Source of the DNA: JAGVPT01 sp964439265
Lineage (GTDB): Bacteria > Bacteroidota > Ignavibacteria > UBA10030 > UBA8401
Length of the DNA: 64,000 nt
Assembly (NCBI GenBank): GCA_964439265.1
Contig: CAYTOA010000005.1
Span: forward strand, 57,337-121,336
Direction: 5' to 3'
Of this stretch, positions 1-9,059 are shown one piece after another. Made by a program: the position numbers and the translations under genes. Numbering within the stretch: position 1 is the stretch's first letter; the number at the start of each line of letters is the position of its first letter. The notes below the pieces were generated by a model. That model was given only the letters and a program-made list of their open reading frames with translations, searched no databases and was not told where the DNA came from.

Positions 1-2
1 CG

Positions 3-3000
3 CAGGTGTTAGGAAGAGGGGGAGCCAATGTTGCGCCAGCGGCTGTTGTTCAGGATCCTTTCGCGTCTGTTCCAACTGAAGGAGTTTCCGTACCGACGAT
101 ATCGGTTCAACAGACATCAGTTGATGTCCTTCCTAGCGTATTAGACGTACCCTCTTCAGGGTCAATTACGGCCGCAAGTGTTCCACCTGTGGTCACAAGT
201 TACGCTGCTTCGAATGGCACTCTGCCGTTGGCAGGTTTTGAACTCACCAAGAGAGTGGATCCACCGGCAATCTTTCCGCAAGCGGAGAGTCATTCCGCCG
301 CAGAAGTAATGACTGAGCCTGCGTTGTCAGAACTGCCCAGCGAGGCGGGGAATGTAACAACTCTGGCTCCGATAACAAATGTGACAGCAGTTGACGGTTA
401 TGATTTGATCGGCATGCGCCAGGCTGCGGTAGGAAGTGTCGATCCAAGCACTAAGTTGCAGCACACCGAGATTCCAGAGAACACCGTGCTTAATGCAAAG
501 GAGACTCAAGCGGCATCCTTGTTGTCATCTAAGCCGTCAGTACGTTTCAGTGAATCCGGGGCTAGCACTCTACAACACCAGGATAATAGCGTCGCCGATT
601 CTGAGGCGATTGTAAAACCATTCACAATGCCATCGCCTGTATTCTCAAAGCCGGCAGTTCAGCCGGATAGCCCGGAATCCAGCGCAGTAGTGCCGGCGAT
701 CGGAACTGCCCCTAAGACTGTCGTGTTCGCATCGCCCTCATCGATGTCGCCAGCCCCATTGCCAAAACCGGCTGATCAGCTGAGCGGAGTGTCTTCAATT
801 ATTATAATTCCTCCGAGCGAAGGCACCGGCGAGACTGTTGGATCTGCACTTCCGTCATTGACAATTTCAAATCCAGTTCCTCCATCGGTGATGCCGGGGA
901 TCAAGTCTGGTGAAGCGGAATCACATGTTGGCGCTCAAGATGGTGATTCGAATGCTGCGGTCGAGAATACCATGCGGCGATACGACATGACTGACACTCC
1001 GGCGAAAATTAACTTTCTCCTCGATCAGCTGGGAAATAACACGATTCAAGCGTCCCCCCGGAATATGAATCAGGCTGACAATATCCCGGTGTCTTTGCCC
1101 GGACCACTCGTCAAACCCATAACGCAAGAAAACATCCTAACGTCGAAAATAATCGTTTCGCAGCCTCCCGAAATTCCTTTCTCAAATCCGGAAGGCTCGT
1201 TGATGGACAAAGGGTTGCGAGTGAGTGATAGTAATGTGGGTCAGTCACATTATCTTGGGATAAAAGATGCTGCTGCGATACCCGTCGATCAATCAAATGT
1301 CAAAGGGTCTGTTTCGGGAGGGAAAGACCTGGACTATATCGCTGGAGCGAAAGTTGAGGCTGGCTCGCTCCGAACCAAGTTCATGGCCGAATCAGAAGTA
1401 GGATCAGAAAAGAATCCGATCATCAACGAGCAGGTACAACCTCGGGAGAATTCAATTCCTGCATCTCCACTCAAATCTCCCTCATTAAATTCCACATCTC
1501 CATTGGAGAGCATGACGCCAATTGCTCAACCAACAGTAGGTGAGGTTTCAGTTGATCCAGTTCCTGATGGCATAGCCAGTGCAACTAGTACCCCATCAGA
1601 AACCGCTTCATCGATACTGCCGCTAACAACGAAGCCAGCCGACGTTATGCCGGCGTCCGTTGTCCAACAGTCCATCGGACCAATGACAAACGAAATTAAG
1701 GCCAATCCTCTTCCAGATCGAAAGGTCAACACCGCCAGTACTGCTTTCTCGCCTGCGAAAGATGTAACTTTGAAACCCGCAGCATCAGTTGAACAAAGCT
1801 CGGTCGATGTTCCACCACCCACGAGGGATGTTTCCTCGGCTGATTCAAAACTCATCACAAGTAACGCGCGAGCGGAGATTGGTCAAACTTCTCTAGACGG
1901 TGAGTCACTTTTGGTTGGGGCGGCATCGGTCAAGGGGATTGAACCATCAGCAACTTCTCCAAGAATTGACAGGTATTCCTCCACCGCGGTCGAGCCTAAA
2001 GTTTCATTTCCAGAAATGCCTTTCGACAACACCGAGAAGATTCTCGCTCCGGCTTTGGCAGCGAACGCAAATCAGAGTGGTACGAACAGTGCATTTGGAC
2101 TCCGCCAATCCCCGGTCCGCCTGGCCGATTCAAGCATTACAGCGCCTCAGAGTCAAAGCCCGGGAAAAGATTCAGTTACCCTAAAGTCTTCGCCGGCGAC
2201 AACCTCTTCATCGCAGAAACCGGCGGCTTCTTTGAGTGAAGTGGTGCCGACGGCACCGTTGCCTCAGGAGGAGGGCACAGATAATTTTGCAGCGATTGCA
2301 AGTTCTTTGCCAGAAGTATTAGCTCCATCGCCACGGCCTCTGGCAGCAACACCGGCTCCTTTCTCGAAGACTTTGGTGCAATCGGGCGAAACGAAGCCAA
2401 GGGTTGAATTAGCCACAAACGAGATTTCGCCCAGCAGCGTTACCCCTCAGGACAATTTGCCGTCGCTGCCGTCTCCACTTTCACCACTGCCGCCGCAAAA
2501 GACAGCGCTTGATCACATTGAACAGGATATAGCAGGCAGCGACAATCATCTGGATTTAGGGAATTCCTTAACGCAAACTGGGTCGAACAAAAATGTAGTA
2601 GAGACAAAAGCGTCTGTGGTAAACGTTGAGAAAAACACAGATCAGTCACAAGCGCCGAAATTGGATCAGGCCCAGATTATTCTTCCTTCCGAAACCGGCG
2701 GATTGTTCAAAGCTGCGGCAAGGGAAAACGAATCGAGGACGGTTGGCAATAAGGGGCCTCAAATTCTTTCGTCGTTACCCGCGGGCTCACTATCACCCCG
2801 GACTTCGGTGATAGGGGATCGTACTGCGGCCCAGTCGGAGCTCCCTGGCCGGCGGGATGCAAATGCAGCACCTGTCAATCATCCTGACGATAAGGGAAAG
2901 CCTCCAAGAGGACAGGAATCGGATCTCCAAGGAGCAGCGAAGGGTGAGATTGTTACACTGCATGAAACCGTAAAAACGAATTCACAAACGGGATCGGGTA

Positions 3001-3722
3001 AAGATTCAGGCACGAATGAACAGTTTCAGCCTCAGGGTAAAATTGCGGAGACGCCACCCGCAGCTACGGATTCCGACCCGCTCCAGAGTTCTGCGGATGA
3101 TACCGTGACGAAGACCGCAGCTGTGCTTCCTGCGATGCCCAACGGCAACACAAAAAATGTCCCCATTGCCGCTACGCAAGCGGAACTGCTCGCGAAAATG
3201 GCAAATCAGCTTTCAGGAATCCACAATTCGCAGCTCACCGTTCCTCGTCAGGAAAGCAGCGGACAGAGCACGGCGTCTGTGCCGACGACACAGACAGGAC
3301 TGATGCCGGGAAATCTGGAGCAGATGGTTCTGGACCAGGTGTCCAAGAACCTTGTATTGAATCTTAACAATAATTCTTCTGAAGTTAGGATAGCGATGAA
3401 ACCGGAATCGCTGGGTGAAGTGGTGATGAAGGTGAAAATGGATGATGGTAAAGTGTCCGCGCAAATCAACGTCAACAATATCAACGTGAAGGCGGTCCTT
3501 GATGCGAACGTAGCACAACTGCATGAAACGCTCCTCTCAAAGGGCATCGAAGTCCAGCACATCGAGATTATCGCCGACGGTCAGACAGCATTTGGCAGTT
3601 CCTCGGGTCAGAACAACCCGAAACAAAAATCACAGCAAAGGAGTGCCGCAGAAGTTGACGCGCTCGGTCAATACGACTCTCTTCGCACGATGGGTTACAA
3701 CACAATTGAACTAATAATGTAA
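3..3722 (+). CDS. fliK: Flagellar hook-length control protein FliK, giant, 5'-partial
   Basis: FliK is exported during hook assembly and switches the export gate from hook to filament substrates. The conserved C-terminal hook-length domain is visible at about residues 1105-1195 (SEVRIAMKPESLGEVVMKVK, then INVNNINVKAVLDANVAQL). Everything before it is a low-complexity Pro/Ser/Thr/Ala-rich stretch of roughly 1,080 residues. FliK proteins are usually about 350-500 residues, so this one is exceptionally long. The frame is open to the left edge; a GTG at position 6 is the first internal start, but the true start may lie outside. It leads directly into flgD, 11 bases downstream. The family call rests on the C-terminus and neighbours. 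Confidence 0.88.
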   Translation, partial: QVLGRGGANVAPAAVVQDPFASVPTEGVSVPTISVQQTSVDVLPSVLDVPSSGSITAASVPPVVTSYAASNGTLPLAGFELTKRVDPPAIFPQAESHSAAEVMTEPALSELPSEAGNVTTLAPITNVTAVDGYDLIGMRQAAVGSVDPSTKLQHTEIPENTVLNAKETQAASLLSSKPSVRFSESGASTLQHQDNSVADSEAIVKPFTMPSPVFSKPAVQPDSPESSAVVPAIGTAPKTVVFASPSSMSPAPLPKPADQLSGVSSIIIIPPSEGTGETVGSALPSLTISNPVPPSVMPGIKSGEAESHVGAQDGDSNAAVENTMRRYDMTDTPAKINFLLDQLGNNTIQASPRNMNQADNIPVSLPGPLVKPITQENILTSKIIVSQPPEIPFSNPEGSLMDKGLRVSDSNVGQSHYLGIKDAAAIPVDQSNVKGSVSGGKDLDYIAGAKVEAGSLRTKFMAESEVGSEKNPIINEQVQPRENSIPASPLKSPSLNSTSPLESMTPIAQPTVGEVSVDPVPDGIASATSTPSETASSILPLTTKPADVMPASVVQQSIGPMTNEIKANPLPDRKVNTASTAFSPAKDVTLKPAASVEQSSVDVPPPTRDVSSADSKLITSNARAEIGQTSLDGESLLVGAASVKGIEPSATSPRIDRYSSTAVEPKVSFPEMPFDNTEKILAPALAANANQSGTNSAFGLRQSPVRLADSSITAPQSQSPGKDSVTLKSSPATTSSSQKPAASLSEVVPTAPLPQEEGTDNFAAIASSLPEVLAPSPRPLAATPAPFSKTLVQSGETKPRVELATNEISPSSVTPQDNLPSLPSPLSPLPPQKTALDHIEQDIAGSDNHLDLGNSLTQTGSNKNVVETKASVVNVEKNTDQSQAPKLDQAQIILPSETGGLFKAAARENESRTVGNKGPQILSSLPAGSLSPRTSVIGDRTAAQSELPGRRDANAAPVNHPDDKGKPPRGQESDLQGAAKGEIVTLHETVKTNSQTGSGKDSGTNEQFQPQGKIAETPPAATDSDPLQSSADDTVTKTAAVLPAMPNGNTKNVPIAATQAELLAKMANQLSGIHNSQLTVPRQESSGQSTASVPTTQTGLMPGNLEQMVLDQVSKNLVLNLNNNSSEVRIAMKPESLGEVVMKVKMDDGKVSAQINVNNINVKAVLDANVAQLHETLLSKGIEVQHIEIIADGQTAFGSSSGQNNPKQKSQQRSAAEVDALGQYDSLRTMGYNTIELIM

Positions 3723-3733
3723 AGGGTGATCCT

Positions 3734-4426
3734 ATGTCTTCACAAGTACAATCTTTGAGCTCCGTTCTGGCTAATACGTCTTCGTCAACGAACTCGCCGC
3801 AAACCGCCTCAACACCGGTGCTAGGGGAGAACGATTTTCTGAAACTTTTGACGATGCAGATGCAGAACCAGGATCCTATGAATCCAATGAGCGGGACTGA
3901 ATTTGCATCCCAGCTGGCCCAATTCAGCTCCGTTGAACAGTTGACCAATATCAACGCAGAGTTAGCACAAAGCATCAGTTCAAATTCCGTCCTTACACAG
4001 TCGATCAACAATGATCTTGCGGCGACCTTTATCGGAAAGGACGTGCGGGCGACAACGAATTCATTCCAGTACAGCGGGACGGGAAGCACCAAACTCGGCT
4101 ACAATCTCCCTTCGGCTGCGAACACTGTTACCGTGAGTGTCACTGACGGAGCGGGAAATGTGGTAAAGACAATTCAAAGCGCCCCGACCGGAAGCGGCGA
4201 TCAATCGTTTACGTGGGACGGGACCGATAATTCGGGAAATCAAGTCGGCTCAGGGGCATACAAATTCTCTATCCAGGCGACAGACAGCACTGGTGCATCG
4301 ATCACCGCATCGCCGTTTATTTACGGTAATGTCTCGGGCGTTCGCTTCAAATCCGATGGCACGGTCTTTGTAGTTGATGGAATGGAAGTTCCATTATCCG
4401 ACATCCTTGAAATATCACAAGAGTAA
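3734..4426 (+). CDS. flgD: Flagellar hook capping protein FlgD
   Basis: FlgD forms the scaffold cap at the tip of the growing hook. The N-terminal capping region carries the family signature at about residues 30-80 (LGENDFLKLLTMQMQNQDP, then GTEFASQLAQFSSVEQL). The C-terminal half (about residues 110-200) has the FlgD Ig-like/FlgD-Tudor layout with NTVTVSVTDGAGNVVKT and FTWDGTDNSGNQVGSGAY. Length 230 is normal. The ATG start follows the fliK stop by 11 bases. The next gene starts 3 bases after the stop, so fliK-flgD-TIGR02530 is a tight operon. Confidence 0.95.
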   Translation: MSSQVQSLSSVLANTSSSTNSPQTASTPVLGENDFLKLLTMQMQNQDPMNPMSGTEFASQLAQFSSVEQLTNINAELAQSISSNSVLTQSINNDLAATFIGKDVRATTNSFQYSGTGSTKLGYNLPSAANTVTVSVTDGAGNVVKTIQSAPTGSGDQSFTWDGTDNSGNQVGSGAYKFSIQATDSTGASITASPFIYGNVSGVRFKSDGTVFVVDGMEVPLSDILEISQE

Positions 4427-4429
4427 GCC

Positions 4430-4816
4430 ATGGCTGAAACAGTAAACGGCATCAATGTTCCGTTCCTCCCTGTAGGAGGCGTCGACGCGCTCAAGGAGCG
4501 GCCGGCGATCAATGTTCCCGGGGAACGTTCTTTTGAGACTGTGCTTTCAAAGGAACTCAACGGCCTGAAATTCTCCAAGCACGCGCAGCAGCGTCTCGAC
4601 TCGCGAAACATTCAGTTGAGCGACGACGACATGACTCACCTATCGAACGCTGTCACAAAAGCGGACGAGAAAGGGGCGAAAGATTCACTGGTTCTCATGC
4701 GTGAGATGGCGTTCGTCGTCAGTGTCAAGAACCGTACCGTGGTCACAGCGATGGACAGTGCGCAATTAAAAGATAACGTCTTTACCAATATCGACAGTGC
4801 AATTATTGCATCATGA
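4430..4816 (+). CDS. Flagellar operon protein, TIGR02530-like
   Basis: This 128-residue protein resembles the small flagellar operon family known as TIGR02530, often found between flgD and flgE. The recognisable core lies at about residues 44-115: FSKHAQQRLDSRNIQLSDDD, then AFVVSVKNRTVVTAMD. There is no signal peptide or membrane segment. Its biochemical role is not established; position suggests a hook assembly or regulatory role. It starts 3 bases after flgD. A 148-base gap holding a strong RNA hairpin separates it from flgE. Confidence 0.82.
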   Translation: MAETVNGINVPFLPVGGVDALKERPAINVPGERSFETVLSKELNGLKFSKHAQQRLDSRNIQLSDDDMTHLSNAVTKADEKGAKDSLVLMREMAFVVSVKNRTVVTAMDSAQLKDNVFTNIDSAIIAS

Positions 4817-4861
4817 AATGTTTCACTTTCTAAATCACTAACACATAACAACCGGGCTGGT

Positions 4862-4893
4862 CCTCAGCGCATCGCGCAAGCGGCGTGCTGAGG
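4862..4893 (+). promoter_or_regulatory. GNRA-capped hairpin upstream of flgE
   Basis: CCTCAGC (4862-4868) pairs perfectly with GCTGAGG (4887-4893). Inside, CGC (4873-4875) pairs with GCG (4880-4882) and closes a GCAA tetraloop, a GNRA type known to be very stable. No T-run follows, so this is not a standard intrinsic terminator. It lies 71 bases before flgE and may act as a transcript-processing or stabilising element; that role is inference. Confidence 0.55.
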
Positions 4894-4947
4894 GAGCCCT
4901 CCAGTCAAACCGAATGACAGACGTTTGACAACCATTCCACAAATACC

Positions 4948-4956
4948 TTAGGAGGG
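4948..4956 (+). promoter_or_regulatory. Strong ribosome binding site of flgE
   Basis: TTAGGAGGG ends 8 bases before the ATG at 4965. It is among the strongest Shine-Dalgarno sequences in the flagellar cluster, where most genes have weak or overlapping starts. This fits the need for many hook subunits and fixes the flgE start. Confidence 0.7.
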
Positions 4957-4964
4957 TATTCATT

Positions 4965-6584
4965 ATGGCATTTCTTAGATCTCTATTCGCAGGCGTTTCC
5001 GGATTACAGAACAATCAGTTAATGATGGACGTAATCGGAAACAACATCGCCAACATTAACACGATCGGATTCAAAGCGAGCAGGGCAACGTTCAGCGAAG
5101 CCTTTGCACAGACACTGCAAAACGCAACCCAGCCGGGAGGGAACAGCGGCGGTACGAACGCGATTCAGGTTGGACTCGGTGTTGCGGTCAACACCGTTGA
5201 CACTCAGTTCACACAGGGGACGCTTCAATCGACCGGAGTTTCTACAGACCTCGCAATTCAGGGTAATGGATTCTTTGCGGTGAACCAGAATGGAACGACG
5301 CGATACACTCGGGTCGGGACATTTCAGCTGGACGCAACCGGTCAGTTCGTCAACCCGGGATCGGGCGCGATCCTGGAGGGGACACTGGCATCGGCGAACG
5401 GTATTATCACACCAGGAACCCAACTCCAAAACCTGAAGATCGACCTGAATCAAATCTCACCCGCAAAAGCAACCGGCAGCGTACAGCTCGCTGGAAATCT
5501 GGATGCAACGGCGACAGTCGCCGAAGCCGACCTGACAGGCAATATCGACTCAGGCACCATCGTCGGAGGCACTGTCAATCAGAATTTCAACGTTACGGAT
5601 GATTTCGGTGTGTCGCATGCGGTGACAATGACATTGACGAAGACTGCTGCTGATACCTGGAGCGTTGCAACAACTGACCCGAGCGGAACGGTAGTCGGAG
5701 GATCTGGCACTGCGACTTTTGATCCGACAACCGGGGCACTAACAGCATTCACTCCGGCGAACATCACATTGAACCCGACGGACAAGGCACCTTCGATTTC
5801 AGTGGATATTGCTACGACCGGTCTTACACAGACGGCCGGAGCGAGCACTTTTGCGGCGGACCTCTCGAAAGCTGCAGACTCTACGAACGCCTCGGTAACT
5901 GTGTACGATTCATTAGGGAATTCGCACTCCCTTTCGGTGAAATTCACGAAGACCACAACTCCGAACGAATGGACATGGTCGGCGGAAGCTCCGTCCCCTG
6001 CTACGATTACCGCAGGACAAACCGGCAAGATTGATTTCAATTCGGACGGTACTTTGAAAGCGTTCACATACGACGACGCTTCGACGGGACTTAAGATGTC
6101 TCCCAATGACGGCGCTTCGGCGATGTCGGTTAACCTGAGTGCGGGAACCGTGGATGCGTTCGGCGGTATTACGCAGACCAGCGGAACGTCGACCATTTCT
6201 CCTCAATCACAGGATGGTTATGCCGCTGGAAATTTGAGCGGAGTGACCGTCGACCAGAGCGGGAAAATCCTCGGAACGTTCACGAACGGTGCCAGCGTAA
6301 CAATGGGTCAAGTGATGCTGGCTACGTTCGACAACCCGAACGGCCTGACGACTGCGGGCGGCAACATGTTCGATGCGTCGGGAAACTCCGGCTCACCGAC
6401 CATTGCGGCAGCAGGCGGTCCTTCAAATTCAACGATCGTCGCCGGCTCATTGGAAGAATCCAATGTCGATCTTGCTCAGGAATTTACGAACATGATCACA
6501 GCGCAGCGTGGCTTCCAGGCCAGCGCACGCGTCATAACAGTCGCCGATCAGTTCCTGGATGAGGTTGTCAGCTTGAAGAGGTAA
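4965..6584 (+). CDS. flgE: Flagellar hook protein FlgE
   Basis: FlgE polymerises into the hook. The N-terminal rod/hook signature is clear (LFAGVSGLQNNQLMMDVIGN, then NINTIGFK) and is followed by LAIQGNGFFAV, typical of the D1 domain. The C-terminus has the FlgE tail with GSLEESNVDLAQEFTNMITA and QRGFQASARVI. The 539-residue length exceeds the roughly 400 of E. coli FlgE; the extra sequence at about residues 170-400 is a Thr/Ala/Gly/Asp-rich surface D2-type insertion. The start is fixed by a strong ribosome site. A terminator follows directly, so flgE ends the first transcription unit. Confidence 0.95.
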   Translation: MAFLRSLFAGVSGLQNNQLMMDVIGNNIANINTIGFKASRATFSEAFAQTLQNATQPGGNSGGTNAIQVGLGVAVNTVDTQFTQGTLQSTGVSTDLAIQGNGFFAVNQNGTTRYTRVGTFQLDATGQFVNPGSGAILEGTLASANGIITPGTQLQNLKIDLNQISPAKATGSVQLAGNLDATATVAEADLTGNIDSGTIVGGTVNQNFNVTDDFGVSHAVTMTLTKTAADTWSVATTDPSGTVVGGSGTATFDPTTGALTAFTPANITLNPTDKAPSISVDIATTGLTQTAGASTFAADLSKAADSTNASVTVYDSLGNSHSLSVKFTKTTTPNEWTWSAEAPSPATITAGQTGKIDFNSDGTLKAFTYDDASTGLKMSPNDGASAMSVNLSAGTVDAFGGITQTSGTSTISPQSQDGYAAGNLSGVTVDQSGKILGTFTNGASVTMGQVMLATFDNPNGLTTAGGNMFDASGNSGSPTIAAAGGPSNSTIVAGSLEESNVDLAQEFTNMITAQRGFQASARVITVADQFLDEVVSLKR

Positions 6585-6592
6585 TCATCATC

Positions 6593-6632
6593 TGCGGGCG
6601 GTCTGAAGTCGGGACCGCCCGCATTTTTATTT
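6593..6632 (+). terminator. Intrinsic terminator after flgE
   Basis: TGCGGGCGGTC (6593-6603) and GACCGCCCGCA (6613-6623) form a perfect 11-bp GC-rich stem with a 9-base loop, followed by TTTTTATTT. It begins 8 bases after the flgE stop and separates fliK-flgD-flgE from flbD and the export genes. It is the clearest terminator inside the flagellar cluster. Confidence 0.92.
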
Positions 6633-6731
6633 CGCGCTTTGGCTGATAGTGACCATCTCCATATAAGGGCCGCACGCAACCGGCCGCAGCGTAAAACAAG
6701 GATTCTCCATTTTACACGTGAAGGGATATTT

Positions 6732-6938
6732 ATGATTGAAGTAACCCGGCTACAAAGTCAAAAAATCGTTGTCAATGCCGACCTTATTGAATTCGTGGAA
6801 GAAACTCCCGATACGATGATTACGACAACCACGGGAAAAAAGCTGATCGTGAGAGAATCGGTCAACGACGTGATCGACAAAGTCGTTGCCTATCGCCGCC
6901 AGTGCCTGATCATGAAGCTGGCTCACAAGAAACGGTGA
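6732..6938 (+). CDS. flbD: Flagellar FlbD family protein
   Basis: This is a 68-residue protein of the small FlbD/YlzI family found beside flgE and motA or fliL in many flagellar operons. It begins MIEVTRLQSQKIVVNADLIE and contains the characteristic ETPDTMITTTTGKKLIVRES. The molecular function is unknown. The frame is open further upstream to 6639, but the conserved N-terminus begins at ATG 6732, and a longer form would run back toward the terminator. It is separate from the Caulobacter FlbD sigma-54 activator despite the shared name. About 175 bases follow before fliL. Confidence 0.9.
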   Translation: MIEVTRLQSQKIVVNADLIEFVEETPDTMITTTTGKKLIVRESVNDVIDKVVAYRRQCLIMKLAHKKR

Positions 6939-7113
6939 GGTTTGAGGGGATTATTCTCCAGCTGTCTGATATTCTCCACCATGCATGCCTCGTTTTTTGT
7001 CAAATACCTCCTTTATCTCAGGAAACCGCAGTATTTCACCCCTCATGCGACTTTTTGATTTTCAAACTCATGGCACATGATTTGCCGATTGTAGTTAGAA
7101 ACAATTGGAAACC

Positions 7114-7650
7114 ATGGCAAAAGAACTTTCCCCTCTGAATCAATCGTCAGCCCAGTCTACAGACACAGCCGTAAAGACTCCTGCACAGCCCTTTTTTACC
7201 AAAAAGATCATCATGATCGGTGTCCCGATTTTTGTTGTGCAGTTGGCTATAATCTATTTTCTGATGGCAAAATTTATCGCCGCCCCTGCGCACACCGCAG
7301 CAAGCCCGGCAAAGGTCGAAGAAGAGGCTCAAAAGGCAGAATCAGCAACGCAGAACATTTTTCTCATAAAGGATATTATCATCAATCCGGCTGGAACGAA
7401 TGGAACCCGTTTCCTTCTTACGACGGTAGGGATAGAAGTCTCGACCCCCGAAGCGCAGCAGGAACTTGAGAAAAAAGAGGTCCAGGTTCGTGACGTTCTC
7501 AATTCGATCCTGACGAGCAAAGGGTTGAGTGAGTTGGTCAGTATTGAACAGCGCGAATTAATGCGCAATGAGATTTCGAAGAAAGTAGGGGAGCTTCTCA
7601 AATCGGGAAAGCTTCGTAACGTGTACTTTAGCAAATTCATCATCCAATAA
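7114..7650 (+). CDS. fliL: Flagellar basal body-associated protein FliL
   Basis: FliL is a single-pass inner membrane protein that surrounds or supports the stator. A cytoplasmic N-terminus with a basic patch (FFTKKIIM) precedes one membrane helix at about residues 33-53 (GVPIFVVQLAIIYFLMAKFI). The periplasmic domain has the family features FLIKDIIINPAGTNGTRFLL and VRDVLNSILTSKGLSEL. ATG 7114 is preferred over an in-frame TTG at 7105. Length 178 is usual. It sits directly before fliM, the conserved order in many phyla. Confidence 0.92.
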   Translation: MAKELSPLNQSSAQSTDTAVKTPAQPFFTKKIIMIGVPIFVVQLAIIYFLMAKFIAAPAHTAASPAKVEEEAQKAESATQNIFLIKDIIINPAGTNGTRFLLTTVGIEVSTPEAQQELEKKEVQVRDVLNSILTSKGLSELVSIEQRELMRNEISKKVGELLKSGKLRNVYFSKFIIQ

Positions 7651-7661
7651 GGTTAGGTACT

Positions 7662-8660
7662 GTGGCAGAAATTCTCTCCCAGCAAGAGATCGATAGTCTT
7701 CTATCAGGCATCCCCATCGAGGAGCCAACAGGCGTTCCGGTCCCGGTTTCGGGAACGAAGTCTGAACGTGAGGTCATCACGTTCGATTTTCGCCTGCCCC
7801 ACAGGTTGTCGAAAAACCAGCTGCGCACGCTCCAGGCCGTCCACGAGAATTTCAGTGAATCATTTGCATCGTATCTCCTTTCCCGTCTTCAAACGACCGT
7901 TGGAGTCATCGTCACTTCGGTCGATCAGTTGTTCTATTCCGAATATGTTCTTTCAATACCGAGCCCAAGCTGCCTGTATGTCTTTCGTATCGCCGACACG
8001 GATGCGTTTGCGCTGCTGGAATTCAGCCCTCAATTGGTCATGGCGATGGTATCCCGTCTTCTCGGAGGTTCGACGGACGGCGAAAAGCGAGCACGACAGA
8101 TCACAAAGATCGAGCAGAGCATCATTAAAGGCATCGCCCAACGGGCGCTTGTCGATCTGCAGAAATCATGGAAGACGATTGCCGATCTCAATTTCAAGAT
8201 GGACCGGTACGAAAACGAGGGAGATTTTGCGCAGATTGCACCGACGAGCGAAATCGTCCTCGTCGTTTCATTTGAAGTTTCATTCGGAGATCAGAAATTC
8301 CTTATGGGTCTCTGCTTCCCGACCTTCGCATTGGAAGAAGAGCTTGCAAAACTGAATATGCAGCATTTCAACGCTCTTCCCGGCACAAAAGTTCAGGGAG
8401 ACTGGTCGGAACAAATACTCAAAAGTATCGGGCACACGGCGATCGAAGCAGTCGGAGTGCTCGGCTCTACGACCATTACACTGCGCGATCTCCTCGAACT
8501 TGAAGCCGGCGATATTCTGAAAACCAACCTGCCGATCAACGGTGAAGTGCAGGTGACAATAGGAAACAGGCCTCGGCTGTGGGGGCGCCCCGGAGTCTCT
8601 AACGGCAGGACCGCAATCAAAGTTGTACGAACCGAAACAGACGGAAACCAAGGAGCATAA
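7662..8660 (+). CDS. fliM: Flagellar motor switch protein FliM
   Basis: FliM is a C-ring component that binds phosphorylated CheY and changes rotation direction. The N-terminal CheY-binding segment EILSQQEIDSLLSGI is intact, which implies a chemotaxis system elsewhere since no che gene is in this window. The middle domain contains FRLPHRLSKNQLRTLQAVHE and LLGGSTDG, and the C-terminal surface-presentation (SpoA) domain occupies about residues 245-320. The start is GTG at 7662, 11 bases after fliL. Length 332 is typical. Confidence 0.96.
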   Translation: MAEILSQQEIDSLLSGIPIEEPTGVPVPVSGTKSEREVITFDFRLPHRLSKNQLRTLQAVHENFSESFASYLLSRLQTTVGVIVTSVDQLFYSEYVLSIPSPSCLYVFRIADTDAFALLEFSPQLVMAMVSRLLGGSTDGEKRARQITKIEQSIIKGIAQRALVDLQKSWKTIADLNFKMDRYENEGDFAQIAPTSEIVLVVSFEVSFGDQKFLMGLCFPTFALEEELAKLNMQHFNALPGTKVQGDWSEQILKSIGHTAIEAVGVLGSTTITLRDLLELEAGDILKTNLPINGEVQVTIGNRPRLWGRPGVSNGRTAIKVVRTETDGNQGA

Positions 8661-8666
8661 CGGATC

Positions 8667-9056
8667 ATGGAAGACCAAAACGAAAAGACATCGATACCCG
8701 TCCCGATAGAACCGACAGCGGGGAACGGAAATGTGCAGGTCGAGAGCGCGAAGTTTCAGCAGCTCGACTCGAGCCCGACGTTCGCTGATAAAGAAAAGAA
8801 GATGGGACTCCTGCTCGACCTGAGTCTTCCTGTTTCTATCGAGCTGGGGAGGACGAACCTTCCGATCAGAGATATTCTGGATCTCCAGCGCGGTTCGGTC
8901 GTCGAGTTCGAGAAATTGGCAAGCGAGCCGGTGGATATTTTGATCAACGGTCGTAAAATGGCCGAAGGCGAAGTTGTTGTCATCGAAAAACATTTTGCCA
9001 TTCGCATCACAAGTCTCGTTGAGACTTCCGAGCGCGTAAAAAACCTGGGGAAATAA
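8667..9056 (+). CDS. fliN: Flagellar motor switch protein FliN
   Basis: FliN is a C-ring protein made mainly of one SpoA domain (about residues 48-125: LLLDLSLPVSIELGRTNLPI, then LASEPVDILINGRKMAEGEV). A short charged N-terminal extension precedes it. The 129-residue length matches E. coli FliN (137). It starts 6 bases after fliM and ends 3 bases before fliO. Confidence 0.95.
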   Translation: MEDQNEKTSIPVPIEPTAGNGNVQVESAKFQQLDSSPTFADKEKKMGLLLDLSLPVSIELGRTNLPIRDILDLQRGSVVEFEKLASEPVDILINGRKMAEGEVVVIEKHFAIRITSLVETSERVKNLGK

Positions 9057-9059
9057 ATT

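Noticed and set aside
3..3300. True tandem repeats in the fliK ruler region
   Set aside because: Phrases such as SVDV and KPA recur, but spacing and sequence vary. This looks like low complexity rather than repeat units.
4925..4953. TTGACA at 4925-4930 as a possible flgE promoter
   Set aside because: At 16-18 bases downstream only TTAGGA-like sequence is found, which is part of the ribosome site. No usable -10 box.
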